The notes beneath the pieces were generated by a model. The model was not told the DNA's origin. It ran no database searches and saw only the letters and a list, made by a program, of their open reading frames with translations. Positions 43,507 through 52,547 of a stretch of 64,000 nt of DNA are shown piece by piece. The DNA is from TM7 phylum sp. oral taxon 349 (GTDB lineage: Bacteria > Patescibacteriota > Saccharimonadia > Saccharimonadales > Saccharimonadaceae): positions 372,001 through 436,000 of the forward strand of contig CP072328.1 in NCBI GenBank assembly GCA_018127705.1. Direction: 5' to 3'. A program made the position numbers and the translations under genes. How positions within the stretch are numbered: position 1 is the stretch's first letter; each line of letters begins with the position of its first letter.

Positions 43507-45029
43507 TTCCGCCGCCGCGCCGTCCGGTGAATAATTTCACCGACGTGGCCGAGTTGCCCAAGTAAGCTATTTTTACGCAGCTGCGCTTTGAATTTCATGC
43601 GCGCGTGTCCGGTGATCATATGATTGCTCCAACCTGGTTTTGGCTTGGCTTTTTTGTTGGTAAGAATTTCAATCGTATCGCCATGCTGTAATTTATAACT
43701 AAACGGCTCCATCTTGCCGTTTACCAAAAAGCCGCTTGCTTTCGCCGCCAGATCAGAGTGTACGCGGTAGGCGTAGTCAAGCGGAAACGAGCCGTCTGGT
43801 AAATCGTAGATGTCGCCCTTCGGCGAGTACACAAAAATTCGGTCGCCAAACAAATCAACTTTTAGATTTTCAGTATCAAATTCTTTGCCTTCGCGAATCA
43901 GCGCTGCCGCCGATTGTAGATGTCGGATCCAATGTAAATCTGTCGGCAGCGACGCCATCGTGCCGGATTTATAGGCGTCAGTCAGTTTTTGCTCGTTGTA
44001 GTGAAAGCTTGCCGCCAAGCCGCGCTCGGCGTAGTCGTGCATTTCGTGCGTGCGAATTTGAAATTCCACCGCTTGGCCGTTTTTTGTCGTGACCGTTGTG
44101 TGCAGGCTCTGGTAGCCGTTTGGTTTTGGCTTGGAAATATAATCCTTGATGCGCCCGACCATCGGCTCGTACATGCTATGCAGTTCGCTTAGTACGAGAT
44201 AGCATGTGTCAATATCGTTGACAATAATGCGCAAAGCTATCAAATCGTAAATATCGTCGATGTTCGGCACGCGCTGCATTTTTTTGTACAGGCTGTAGGT
44301 GCTTTTCACGCGCCCGTCGATGTCGTGTGCAATATTTTCTTTGGTGAGGTGCGCGTCGACGGCGCGGCGCACTGTATCAAGTTTGCGCTGGCTTTTCTTG
44401 ATGCGGCTGTCTTTGAGCGCGACGGTTTGGTTGTACTTTTCGGGCATAAGATATTTGAAGCTGAGTTCTTCAAGCTGCACGCGCAGCCGCCCCATATTCA
44501 GGCGGTCGGCAAGCGGCGCAAAGACGTTAAGCGTTTCGCGGGCAATTTTTTTCTGTTTTCCTTCGCTCTTGAACTGCAGCGTTTGCATATTATGCAGGCG
44601 GTCGGATAACTTGATAATGATAACGCGAACGTCTTGCCCGACGGCGATAAGCAGCTTTGTTAGATTATCGCGTGTTGCCGGCAGGTAACTTGCTAGATCG
44701 CGCATGCCAGCGCGCGCTTGGCTAACTTTTGTGACGCCGTCGACGAGAAACGCAATATCTTTGCCAAACAGTTCAATAATTTCTTCAAGCGTTGCGTCGG
44801 TGTCTTCAACCGTGTCGTGTAAGACTCCTGCAACGGCTGAATCAATATCCATACCCCAGTCAATGAGTGTCGCTGCTACCTGCAGCGGATGCGAGATGTA
44901 CGGCTCCCCGCTTTGGCGCATTTGCCCGGCGTGCTGCTCGGTAGCATAATCAATAGCATGCGTGAGCAGTTCGACTTGCGCGTCGGTATAGTGCTCTCCG
45001 GCAAGTTTGATTAGCTCGTGCTTATCCAT
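43494..45029 (-). CDS. RelA/SpoT homologue, (p)ppGpp synthetase/hydrolase lacking C-terminal regulatory domains
   Basis: RSH protein of 511 residues. The HD hydrolase domain has the metal site (HAGQMRQSGEPYISHPLQVA, LHDTVEDT). The synthetase domain has VKSTYSLYKKMQ, DIYDLIALRIIVND and KPKPNGYQSLHTTV. A TGS domain follows (PKGDIYDLPDGSFPLDYAYR). The protein then ends within about 90 residues, so the zinc-finger and ACT domains of full-length Rel (about 730 residues) are missing. It should control the stringent response. TATACT (45041-45036) ends 6 bases before ATG. Confidence 0.95.
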   Translation of the reverse strand: MDKHELIKLAGEHYTDAQVELLTHAIDYATEQHAGQMRQSGEPYISHPLQVAATLIDWGMDIDSAVAGVLHDTVEDTDATLEEIIELFGKDIAFLVDGVTKVSQARAGMRDLASYLPATRDNLTKLLIAVGQDVRVIIIKLSDRLHNMQTLQFKSEGKQKKIARETLNVFAPLADRLNMGRLRVQLEELSFKYLMPEKYNQTVALKDSRIKKSQRKLDTVRRAVDAHLTKENIAHDIDGRVKSTYSLYKKMQRVPNIDDIYDLIALRIIVNDIDTCYLVLSELHSMYEPMVGRIKDYISKPKPNGYQSLHTTVTTKNGQAVEFQIRTHEMHDYAERGLAASFHYNEQKLTDAYKSGTMASLPTDLHWIRHLQSAAALIREGKEFDTENLKVDLFGDRIFVYSPKGDIYDLPDGSFPLDYAYRVHSDLAAKASGFLVNGKMEPFSYKLQHGDTIEILTNKKAKPKPGWSNHMITGHARMKFKAQLRKNSLLGQLGHVGEIIHRTARRRKNKK

Positions 45030-45115
45030 ACTCTTAGTATAGCGAAAAGTTGCGAAAAATTCAGATTCGCGCTACACTAGAAGCTAAAGAGCTAGCGCTA
45101 AATCAAGGAGTGGGG

Positions 45116-46099
45116 ATGGCAGCGATAAAAATAGCAATCAATGGTTTTGATAGAATCGGGCGCAGCGCGTTCAAGATCGCGCAGGGGCGCAATGATGTTC
45201 ATGTTGTCGCAATTCGGAGCGAGTACGACGTTGATACGACGGCGTATTTGTTGAAGCACGATTCCGTGTACGGCAATTATGCACGCGCCGTGAAGCCTGA
45301 GGATAATTATATTGCTGTCGGCGAATCGCGGGTTGATATTGTGTCAAATTTGCAGTCAGTTAAAAAGTCGTGGCAAGACCGCATGGTTGACGTCGTGATT
45401 GATACGACAAATACCAATTCGGTGCGGTTGAAAGAGCATATTATAGCCGGCGCAAAGCAGGTCGTTGCGATGTCGACGGCGGACACGATTGAGACGATTA
45501 TTATGGGCGTGAACGACGACTCGATCGGCTCGATCTCGCCGGTCGTCAGCGCTGGCGAGCCGGGTGCAGTAGCAATTGCGCCTGTACTTGCTGTACTTGA
45601 GCAAGCGTTTGCGCCGAAGAAATCAGCGCTTACGGTGATTGACGGCGGCTCGCCGGTTGACGATACGCTCCGTACGAAGCGTACGCAGCAACAGAATATT
45701 ATTCCGGCGCCGTTCGCGGGGTTAACGCCGTCGCGCCAGGCGCTTGGACAGCAGGCAATTGACGGCTTGTCGATCCATACGCCAGTTGCAAATGTCGGGC
45801 TGGCGGTTATTACGGCAGTGCTTGCTGCACCGACAACAACAGCGATTGTAAATCAAGTATTTGAGCGTGCTGCTAAAGAGCCGTTTTATCAGGGAATTAT
45901 CAATACGACTAATAAGCCGCTCGTATCATTCGATTTGCGTGGCAGCAGCTATAGTGCGACGGTTGATACGCAGCTGACGCGCGTAATTGGCGGCGACTTA
46001 GTGCAGTTGGCGGTATGGTTTGACAGCGAGTGGGGTTATGCGAACCGTCTCGTTGAGTTGTCTGTCGACGCTGGGCGCGTGGCGCGGAATCGTGCATAA
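45116..46099 (+). CDS. GAPDH homologue lacking catalytic residues (pseudoenzyme)
   Basis: 327 residues from ATG 45116 behind GGAGTGGGG. The overall fold is GAPDH: INGFDRIGRSAFK, LLKHDSVYG, NIIPA, and WFDSEWGYANR. The catalytic cysteine segment (ASCTTNCLAP in active enzymes) reads AGEPGAVAIAP, so Cys is Pro (residue 149), and the whole protein has no cysteine. The catalytic His segment (TVHSYT) reads TVIDGG, so His is Ile. The NAD loop GFGRIG has Asp for the second Gly. Dehydrogenase activity is therefore not expected. It precedes rpiB-rpe-tkt and may be a sugar-phosphate sensor or structural protein. Confidence 0.9.
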   Translation: MAAIKIAINGFDRIGRSAFKIAQGRNDVHVVAIRSEYDVDTTAYLLKHDSVYGNYARAVKPEDNYIAVGESRVDIVSNLQSVKKSWQDRMVDVVIDTTNTNSVRLKEHIIAGAKQVVAMSTADTIETIIMGVNDDSIGSISPVVSAGEPGAVAIAPVLAVLEQAFAPKKSALTVIDGGSPVDDTLRTKRTQQQNIIPAPFAGLTPSRQALGQQAIDGLSIHTPVANVGLAVITAVLAAPTTTAIVNQVFERAAKEPFYQGIINTTNKPLVSFDLRGSSYSATVDTQLTRVIGGDLVQLAVWFDSEWGYANRLVELSVDAGRVARNRA

Positions 46100-46143
46100 T
46101 CAATAACTTTACAGGGAGAGCAATAGCGCTTATACTTACTATT

Positions 46144-46605
46144 ATGAAATTATTTCTCGGCGCCGATCATGGCGGATACTATCTAAAAGAAAAATTGCAG
46201 GCTTATTTGACAAAGCGTGGTTTTGAATGGGAAGATGTCGGTGATAAAGAGCTTGATCCGAACGATGACTTCCCGCAGTTTGCGCAAATGGCAGCAACCA
46301 AAGTGCTGGGCGAGGATGACGCGAACGACCCGCGCGCGATTCTGATTTGCACGGGCGGTCAGGGCATGGCGATGGCGGCAAATCGCTTCAGCGGTATTCG
46401 CGCCGCAGTGATTTGGGATAAATTTGAAGCGCATGAATGCCGCCATGATAACGACGCGAATGTATTGTGTCTGCCGGCGCGCGTCGTCGATCCGCCGGGC
46501 GAAGCGCATGATAATTGGAAAGAAATCGTTGACGAATGGCTTGATACGCCGTTTGCCGGCGCAGCGCGGTATATACGGCGAAACGCAGAACTGGACAAGT
46601 TTTAA
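46144..46605 (+). CDS. rpiB: Ribose-5-phosphate isomerase B
   Basis: RpiB/LacAB family, 153 residues, interconverting ribose 5-phosphate and ribulose 5-phosphate. Active-site parts: GADHGGYYLKE, ICTGGQGMAMAANRF (catalytic Cys), and the HDNDANVLCLPARVV region. Leaderless TATACT (46131-46136), 7 bases before ATG. The stop overlaps rpe as TAATG. Confidence 0.93.
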   Translation: MKLFLGADHGGYYLKEKLQAYLTKRGFEWEDVGDKELDPNDDFPQFAQMAATKVLGEDDANDPRAILICTGGQGMAMAANRFSGIRAAVIWDKFEAHECRHDNDANVLCLPARVVDPPGEAHDNWKEIVDEWLDTPFAGAARYIRRNAELDKF

Positions 46606-47249
46606 TGGCGCACATCGTTCCTTGTATCACCGTAGAGTCGGAAGACGATTACAAAGCGGCAGTTGAGCGTTTGTCGCCGTTTGCAACGCGCGTACATATT
46701 GACATTATGGACGGCGAATTTGCGCCGACTAAAAGTATTCCGGTTAATAAAATCTGGTGGCCGCAGGAATGGACGGTTGACATTCACGCTATGGTGGCGC
46801 ACCCGAGCCAATACGTTCAAGCGCTGATGCAAATGCGTCCGGCAACGGTGATTTTCCATGCTGAGGTGAAAGAGGATCTTACGCCGGTTATTCAGCAGTT
46901 GAAAGCGGTTGGCGTTCACGCAGGCGTTGGACTGCTCAAACCGACAGTGCCAAATACCGTCACGGAATATATTGAGATAGCAGATCATGTCTTGGTATTC
47001 TGCGGTAATTTGGGATACTATGGCGGCAAAGCTAGCCTGATGCAGCTCGAAAAAGTGCGGTTAATCCGCAACATTCATCCCGACGTTGAAATCGGCTGGG
47101 ACGGCGGCGCGAATCTTGAAAATGCGTTTAGTTTGGCTCAGGGTGGCGTTGACGTCATTAATTGCGGCGGTGCGATTTCGCAGGCGGCCGACGCAGCACA
47201 AGCCTACCAGCAGCTCGTGACTGAAATTAACAGAGAGAGTGTTATCTGA
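46605..47249 (+). CDS. rpe: Ribulose-phosphate 3-epimerase-like protein
   Basis: TIM-barrel protein of 214 residues. The epimerase landmarks are recognisable but divergent: HIDIMDGEFAPT, DIHAMVAHP, FHAEV, GVGLLKPTVP, and EIGWDGGANLENA with the catalytic Asp. The metal-ligand histidines and aspartates appear kept. It converts ribulose 5-phosphate to xylulose 5-phosphate for the transketolase encoded next. Confidence 0.85.
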   Translation: MAHIVPCITVESEDDYKAAVERLSPFATRVHIDIMDGEFAPTKSIPVNKIWWPQEWTVDIHAMVAHPSQYVQALMQMRPATVIFHAEVKEDLTPVIQQLKAVGVHAGVGLLKPTVPNTVTEYIEIADHVLVFCGNLGYYGGKASLMQLEKVRLIRNIHPDVEIGWDGGANLENAFSLAQGGVDVINCGGAISQAADAAQAYQQLVTEINRESVI

Positions 47250-47251
47250 TA

Positions 47252-48088
47252 GTGTACAGCGAAGCAGAAATTAAGCAGAAAGCAACACGTATGCGCCGAA
47301 ATATTATTCGGATGCTTGAACATGCTGGCAGCGGGCATTCGGCAGGCGCGCTTGGCATGGCGGATTTAGTGGCAGCGCTGTATTTCGGTATTATGAATAT
47401 TGATCCAAAAAATCCCGAAAATCCGGAGCGCGATTTGTTCATGCTTAGCAACGGGCATACTGTGCCAGTGCAGTATGCCGCGATGGCGGAAGCGGGATTT
47501 TTCCCCGAAAGCGAGTTAATGACCTTGCGCCAGTGGGGTTCGCGCTTGCAAGGGCATCCCGAGCGCATGATGTTGCCAGGACTTGAGACGACCAGCGGTC
47601 CGCTTGGCTGCGGTGTTGCGCAAGGCGCGGGCATGGCGTATGCGCTGCAGTACCTTGATAAGCAGCGTCATCGCTGGGTGTATGTTGTTACGGGTGACGG
47701 CGAGCTTGACGAGGGCAATATTTGGGAGTCGGCAATGTTTGCCGGCAAGTATAAATTAGCGCAGCTGATTGTCTTTGTTGATCGTAATAATATCCAAATT
47801 GATGGTCCGACGGAAGATGTTATGCCGCTTGAAAATCTTCGTGAAAAATGGGAAAGCTTTGGTTGGCATGTGCAAGAAATTGACGGCAACAACGTGCGTG
47901 CCGTGATTGACGCGGTGAATTTTGCAAAAGCGGTCGAAAATAAACCGTGCTGCATCATCACGCACACAATTCCCGGCAAGGATGTCGATTTCATGGAATA
48001 CGATTACACGTGGCACGGTATCGCGCCGAATAGCGAGCAGGCAGAACAGGCGCTTGCCGAGTTACCGGCTAATCAGGAGGACGTATAA
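47252..48088 (+). CDS. Transketolase, N-terminal subunit
   Basis: 278 residues, starting at GTG, with the thiamine-diphosphate-binding half of transketolase: HAGSGHSAGALGMADLVAAL, SNGHTVPVQYAA, GHPERMMLPGLETTSGPLGC, and the metal motif GDGELDEGNIWE. The C-terminal half is the next gene. Two-part transketolases are known in archaea and many reduced bacteria. Confidence 0.95.
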   Translation: MYSEAEIKQKATRMRRNIIRMLEHAGSGHSAGALGMADLVAALYFGIMNIDPKNPENPERDLFMLSNGHTVPVQYAAMAEAGFFPESELMTLRQWGSRLQGHPERMMLPGLETTSGPLGCGVAQGAGMAYALQYLDKQRHRWVYVVTGDGELDEGNIWESAMFAGKYKLAQLIVFVDRNNIQIDGPTEDVMPLENLREKWESFGWHVQEIDGNNVRAVIDAVNFAKAVENKPCCIITHTIPGKDVDFMEYDYTWHGIAPNSEQAEQALAELPANQEDV

Positions 48089-49081
48089 ATGTACCCGCTT
48101 AACGATAATATCTACACCAATAACCCTGATGTTGAGCCAACGCGTACTGGGTTTGGACGCGGACTAAAGGCTGCTGGACAAGCGGACGAACGTATCGTTG
48201 GGCTGTGCGCTGATTTGGTAGAAAGCGTCAAAATGGATGCGTTTGCGCGCGAATTTCCCGAGCGCTATATTGAAGTTGGTATTGCTGAGCAAAATCTCGT
48301 GACGGTGGCAGCGGGATTAGCGCGCGCCGGTAAAATACCGTTTGCAGCCAGCTACGCGGCGTTTAGCCCCGGGCGCAACTGGGAACAAATCAAAACGACA
48401 GCGTGCCTGAATGATATGCCGGTGAAAATCATCGGCGGCCATAGTGGTAGTACGGTCGGCCCAGACGGCGCAACGCATCAGATGTTTGAGGATATTGCGC
48501 TTATGCGCGTATTGCCGAACATGGTGGTGATTTGCCCGGGCGATAGTATTGAAGCCGGCAAAGCAACCCGCGCGATGGCGCGCGATTCCCGTCCGAATTA
48601 TTTGCGCGTAGCTCGCGAAAAAACGCCGATTTTCAGTACAAACGCTAGTCCGTTTGATATTGGAAAAGCGTATGTACTGCGCGAAGGCAGTGATGTGACG
48701 ATTCTGAGTACGGGTATTGAAACGCCGTACGCACTGCGGGCAGCAGATGTGTTGGCGCGTGATGGTGTGCAGGCTGAGGTTGTACACGTACCGACAGTGA
48801 AGCCGCTTGACCGTGCAACGATTACCGCAAGTATTAAGAAAACTGGTCGCGCAGTAACGTGCGAAGATGCGCAGGCTGCTGGCGGTTTTGGCGGCGCGGT
48901 CGCTGAACTGCTGTGCGATGAAATGCCGGCACCTTTATTGCGTATTGGCGTGCAAGATCGCTACGGCGAGTCGGGTAAACCGCTTGAAGTCCATCAAAAG
49001 CTTGGATTGGCAGACGATACGATTGTTGTCAAAACAAAAGAATTTATTGCGCATTGTCCGCAATATCGCGCTGGATTTTAA
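48089..49081 (+). CDS. Transketolase, C-terminal subunit
   Basis: 330 residues: pyrimidine-binding domain (LCADLVESVKMDAFAREFPE, YIEVGIAEQNLVTVAAGLAR, GGHSGSTVGPDGATHQMFED) and C-terminal domain. The catalytic Glu is in GIAEQN. It starts directly after the N-terminal subunit stop, behind CAGGAGGACG, ensuring matched expression. Confidence 0.95.
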   Translation: MYPLNDNIYTNNPDVEPTRTGFGRGLKAAGQADERIVGLCADLVESVKMDAFAREFPERYIEVGIAEQNLVTVAAGLARAGKIPFAASYAAFSPGRNWEQIKTTACLNDMPVKIIGGHSGSTVGPDGATHQMFEDIALMRVLPNMVVICPGDSIEAGKATRAMARDSRPNYLRVAREKTPIFSTNASPFDIGKAYVLREGSDVTILSTGIETPYALRAADVLARDGVQAEVVHVPTVKPLDRATITASIKKTGRAVTCEDAQAAGGFGGAVAELLCDEMPAPLLRIGVQDRYGESGKPLEVHQKLGLADDTIVVKTKEFIAHCPQYRAGF

Positions 49082-49167
49082 GTGGTAAAATATTTGATTA
49101 GCTGCGTAAATATAGCCTTTCTATTGTGGAATGATTAGTCAATATAGTTACGTCGATAAACCATAAG

Positions 49168-49176
49168 TGATATACT
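49168..49176 (+). promoter_or_regulatory. Extended -10 promoter before the aldolase gene
   Basis: TGA then TATACT (49171-49176). The leader of about 31 bases holds TTTAGGAGAAAC. Confidence 0.65.
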
Positions 49177-49214
49177 AGACGCTAGATAACCATAACAGCG
49201 TTTAGGAGAAACCT

Positions 49215-50126
49215 ATGAGTCTGATTGCCGAACAGATCTATGAAAATACCGCGCGCGCGCGCGAACTAATGCACCGTAGCCGCCAGGAGGGCTTTGCGGT
49301 CGGGGCGTTTAATATTGATAACCAAGAAACATTGCAAGCGATTTCGCAAGCAGCGCAAAAGCTGCAAGCGCCGGTAATGGTTGAAGTGAGCGCTGGCGAA
49401 GTTAAGACGATGGGCGGCTGCCAAAATATTCGCGATATGGTGAGTAATTACCGCAGTACGTATAATATAGAGATGTATATCAATCTTGACCATGCGCCGA
49501 CCGTCGAACTGTGCCAGCAGGCGATTGACGCTGGGTTTGAATTTATTCATATTGATATTTCGCAGGCGAATCATGATGCGGCGCTTGAAGAAATTATCGC
49601 GAAGACGAAAGATGTCGTAGCGTACGCGCGTTCAACCGGCGCGCTTGTCGAGGCGGAAGAGCGCTATTTCTTCGGCGATTCAAATGTGCACAAGGAAGCG
49701 ATTGACTATGAAGAGGTGAAAAAATGGAACACCAAGCCAAATGAAGCGCGCGATTTCGTGGCGGCGACGGGAATTGATACGATGGCGGTGCAAATCGGCA
49801 ATCTGCACGGATTGTATCCCGTGCCGAAAATTTTAGATTTAGACTTGCTGCGGGAGATTCGTGCGGCGATTGACTGTCAGATTAGTTTACATGGCGGCAG
49901 CGGCACTCCGCTCCATTATTTTGAAGATGCGGCAAAAATCGGTGTCAGCAAGATCAATATCAATAGTGATTTGCGCTATGCGTTTCGTACGACGCTTGAG
50001 AAAGTGCTGCGCGAAAATCCTGACGAGTACGCGGTGTACAAATTGATGCCGCAGGTGCGCGCGGCGGTGCAGGCGGTTGTTGAAGAAAAAATTCAGGCGT
50101 TTGGCAGCGTGGGTAAGGCGGCGTAA
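49215..50126 (+). CDS. fba: Class II fructose-bisphosphate aldolase
   Basis: Zinc aldolase of 303 residues. Ligands and active-site residues sit in NLDHAPTVELCQQAIDAGF, VEAEERYFFGD, IGNLHGLYP, SLHGGSGTP and INSDLRYAFR. It splits fructose 1,6-bisphosphate or joins triose phosphates. Tagatose-bisphosphate or related aldol reactions cannot be excluded from sequence. It heads a second unit with the PfkB kinase. Confidence 0.92.
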   Translation: MSLIAEQIYENTARARELMHRSRQEGFAVGAFNIDNQETLQAISQAAQKLQAPVMVEVSAGEVKTMGGCQNIRDMVSNYRSTYNIEMYINLDHAPTVELCQQAIDAGFEFIHIDISQANHDAALEEIIAKTKDVVAYARSTGALVEAEERYFFGDSNVHKEAIDYEEVKKWNTKPNEARDFVAATGIDTMAVQIGNLHGLYPVPKILDLDLLREIRAAIDCQISLHGGSGTPLHYFEDAAKIGVSKININSDLRYAFRTTLEKVLRENPDEYAVYKLMPQVRAAVQAVVEEKIQAFGSVGKAA

Positions 50127-51098
50127 GTGGTAAAAGTTTTAGCGATCGGCAAGGGGACACAAGACGTATTTTTGCGCAGCGACGAGTTTGACCCGCACAC
50201 GCGCGGCAAAAAAGTCTATACTGAAATCCCACTCGGACTCAAAATGGAAGTCGACGACGTTACGTTTAGTACGGGCGGTAATGCGACGAACGTGGCAACA
50301 ACGCTAGCGCGCCAGGGGATTGAGACAGCGTATATGTGGGGGCTGGGTGAAGATCCGGCGAGCCAGTCGATTTTGCACGAACTTGACCGCGAGGGTGTTG
50401 ATACGCGCCATGTTGTACAAGATCCGCATTATCAGTCAGGTTACTCGGTGATTATGATTGCGACGAACGGGGAGCGTACGATTCTCAACCACCGCGGCAA
50501 TGCGTTTGGGCGCAGCGGGCGGCATAATTTTAATTTAACAGCAATTGAGGGTTACGATTGGATTTATCCGACGAGTTTAGGCCATGGCGGTTTGAAATTG
50601 CTACGCGAAATTATTGATGCGGCAGAAAAATATGGCGCGAGTGTGATGCTTAATCCGGCTGGTCCGGAGTTGGCGGAAAAAGACAAATTAATTCCGCTAC
50701 TTGAAACGGTTGACGTACTCATTACGAATAAGGAAGAGATGCAGCAACTGGTGAGCGGTAAGACTTGCGAGGAGCTGGCGCTGCACGCGCTGAATTATGT
50801 GCCAGTTGCGATTGTAAGCGATGGTCCGAACGGCGTAGTCGCGACCGACGGTAAAACGATTGTGCGCGCCGGTATGTATGAGGATGTGCCAGTAGTTGAT
50901 CGGACGGGTGCGGGCGATGCGTTCGCGAGCGGCTTTCTGAGCCAATGGGCGCGTGGTAAAAGTTTGAAAGATTCAATTATTTTCGCAAGTGCAAACAGCA
51001 CAAGTGTCGTGACAAAAATTGGTGCTAAGGCTGGTATTTTGCGCCGCGGCGTGCATTTGCACGATATGCCAATTAGCGAAAAACCAATTGCAAGATAG
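50127..51098 (+). CDS. PfkB-family carbohydrate kinase
   Basis: 323 residues, starting at GTG directly after the aldolase stop. Signatures: FSTGGNATNVATTLARQG and DRTGAGDAFASGFLSQWARG with the catalytic Asp. PfkB enzymes phosphorylate fructose phosphates, ribose, or nucleosides. Next to a class II aldolase, a phosphofructokinase-type role is the simplest reading, but the sequence does not prove it. Confidence 0.9.
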   Translation: MVKVLAIGKGTQDVFLRSDEFDPHTRGKKVYTEIPLGLKMEVDDVTFSTGGNATNVATTLARQGIETAYMWGLGEDPASQSILHELDREGVDTRHVVQDPHYQSGYSVIMIATNGERTILNHRGNAFGRSGRHNFNLTAIEGYDWIYPTSLGHGGLKLLREIIDAAEKYGASVMLNPAGPELAEKDKLIPLLETVDVLITNKEEMQQLVSGKTCEELALHALNYVPVAIVSDGPNGVVATDGKTIVRAGMYEDVPVVDRTGAGDAFASGFLSQWARGKSLKDSIIFASANSTSVVTKIGAKAGILRRGVHLHDMPISEKPIAR

Positions 51099-51107
51099 GA
51101 GGAGGCG

Positions 51108-51716
51108 ATGAAGTATCAAATTTGCGTATCGGGTGCGGCATCTGGCGAAACTGTGATGGCGTCGAACGATTTAGCGTTTATGCTCGGTGCGGAGATTGCG
51201 CGCGCCGGTAAGACATTGCTAACGGGCGCGACAACCGGATTGCCGCATGCTGCTGCGCGCGGGTTCAAGAGCGTTAGTAATACTAAAGGCGTGTCGGTGG
51301 GGTTTTCGCCGGCGAGCAGTTTTCGCGAGCATGTATCAACCTACCGGTTGCCGACCGTAGAGTTTGACTATATCAATTTCACCAGCATGGAATATGTCGG
51401 GCGCGACGTGTATTTGGTACGCAGCGCTGATGCAGTGATCACGATCGGCGGGCGCATGGGCAGCTTGCACGAGTTTTCAACGGCGCTTGAAAGCCGCAAA
51501 GTGTGCGGTATCTTGGTGGGCAGCGGCGGGCTGGCGGATTATGCGGCGCAGCTGCTTAAAAACGTTGAAGCGCCAGGCGCAAAAGATGTAATTTATGACT
51601 CCGACCCAAAACGCCTAGTGGCGCGCGTCGTCGAAGCGCTCGACAAAAAATACGCCGATTTTGAGCATGACGGCACTGACTCGCAGGTAAAGGTACTTCC
51701 TAAACGAAATGGCTAG
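51108..51716 (+). CDS. LOG/SLOG-family Rossmann-fold protein
   Basis: 202 residues. GAASGETVMASND near the N-terminus, TGATTGLPHAAARG, and ITIGGRMGSLHEFSTALESR (PGGxGTxxE-like) place it in the lysine-decarboxylase-like/LOG superfamily. LOG enzymes release free bases from nucleotide phosphates; related SLOG proteins bind nucleotide signals. The Shine-Dalgarno site GGAGGAGG and 9-base gap link it to the PfkB gene. Confidence 0.85.
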   Translation: MKYQICVSGAASGETVMASNDLAFMLGAEIARAGKTLLTGATTGLPHAAARGFKSVSNTKGVSVGFSPASSFREHVSTYRLPTVEFDYINFTSMEYVGRDVYLVRSADAVITIGGRMGSLHEFSTALESRKVCGILVGSGGLADYAAQLLKNVEAPGAKDVIYDSDPKRLVARVVEALDKKYADFEHDGTDSQVKVLPKRNG

Positions 51717-51777
51717 CGATTGTGCTATGACGCGTTTGATTATAAAATAACAAGACGACAACCTAGAGGCAGGGGAT

Positions 51778-52492
51778 ATGAATAACCAACAAACAAACAA
51801 ACAAACAAACAAACAAACAAAGCTGGCAATAATAGTCCTTCGCAGAATCCGCCGGCTGCATATGCGTCATCACCATACCAACCGCCGGCGATGCCGCCTC
51901 GTCCGCGCGGCATAAAAACTTGGCAGATCGTCAGTATTGCGGTTGCTGGTGCTATTGTCGCTATCGTTGTCATCATCGTTGGAGCTATTGCGCTGAGCGG
52001 GAGCATGAACCGCGCAGTCAAAGATGCAAAGGGACGGTTAGCGATCGCCGCGTTTTTGGCGATAAAGATATGAATTATTTCGTCGTCTACACGCAAATTA
52101 AAGACGATGGGCACCCGGCTGGCATGTCTAAATCGCAGATGAAAAGCGAGATGAATTCGTTGTTCGAGCGGGCTCAGTCCGGTGGCAGCGGTCTTACTGA
52201 TGTACTGCGCCACGAGCAGCTTATCTGCAAAAAATACGAGCCGAGTGATTTTTCTGATCTTACCGTTAACACAGGTGAAATTACCGACGGTACGCCTGTG
52301 GTGAGTCTTCGTTACGTGTGTGACTCGCGGGTAGAAAACGGAAACAGCAAGATAGAGACCGACCAATTGACGTGGTATGATCGTGAAGGCAGGCTGAATA
52401 CGATTACGATGAGTTCAAACAACTTTTCGGAAGCTAAGTATGGCGGCAGAATGACAATGCTCATGCCTGGACTGACGGCGCGCCTGCGATAG
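51778..52492 (+). pseudogene. Surface membrane protein gene with tetranucleotide repeat and two frame breaks
   Basis: ATG 51778 (Shine-Dalgarno GAGGCAGGGG) opens NNQQTNKQTNK from a CAAA repeat, then the frame runs into a stop at 51913. The next natural reading (GNNSPSQNPPAAYASSPYQP, then a helix IVSIAVAGAIVAIVVIIVG) is in a second frame. The C-terminal domain (DMNYFVVYTQIKDDG to LPGLTARLR-like end, stop 52490) is in a third. Nine repeats instead of eight would join parts 1 and 2; a fourth G in the GGG near 52029 would join parts 2 and 3. Either a phase-variable gene now off, or a decayed one. The product would be a single-pass surface protein. Confidence 0.7.
51790..51821 (+). repeat. (CAAA)8 tetranucleotide repeat
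   Basis: Eight perfect CAAA units just inside a coding start. Slipped-strand changes of one unit shift the reading frame. Confidence 0.95.
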
Positions 52493-52547
52493 CGGTAGGC
52501 TGGTAGGTTGTGGCGGCGTAGTTGCGTAAGCTTGTTATAATAGCTGC

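Noticed and set aside
51790-51821. CAAA repeat as a CRISPR or origin-type iteron
   Set aside because: Units are only 4 bases, with no spacers; it is a simple sequence repeat inside a reading frame.
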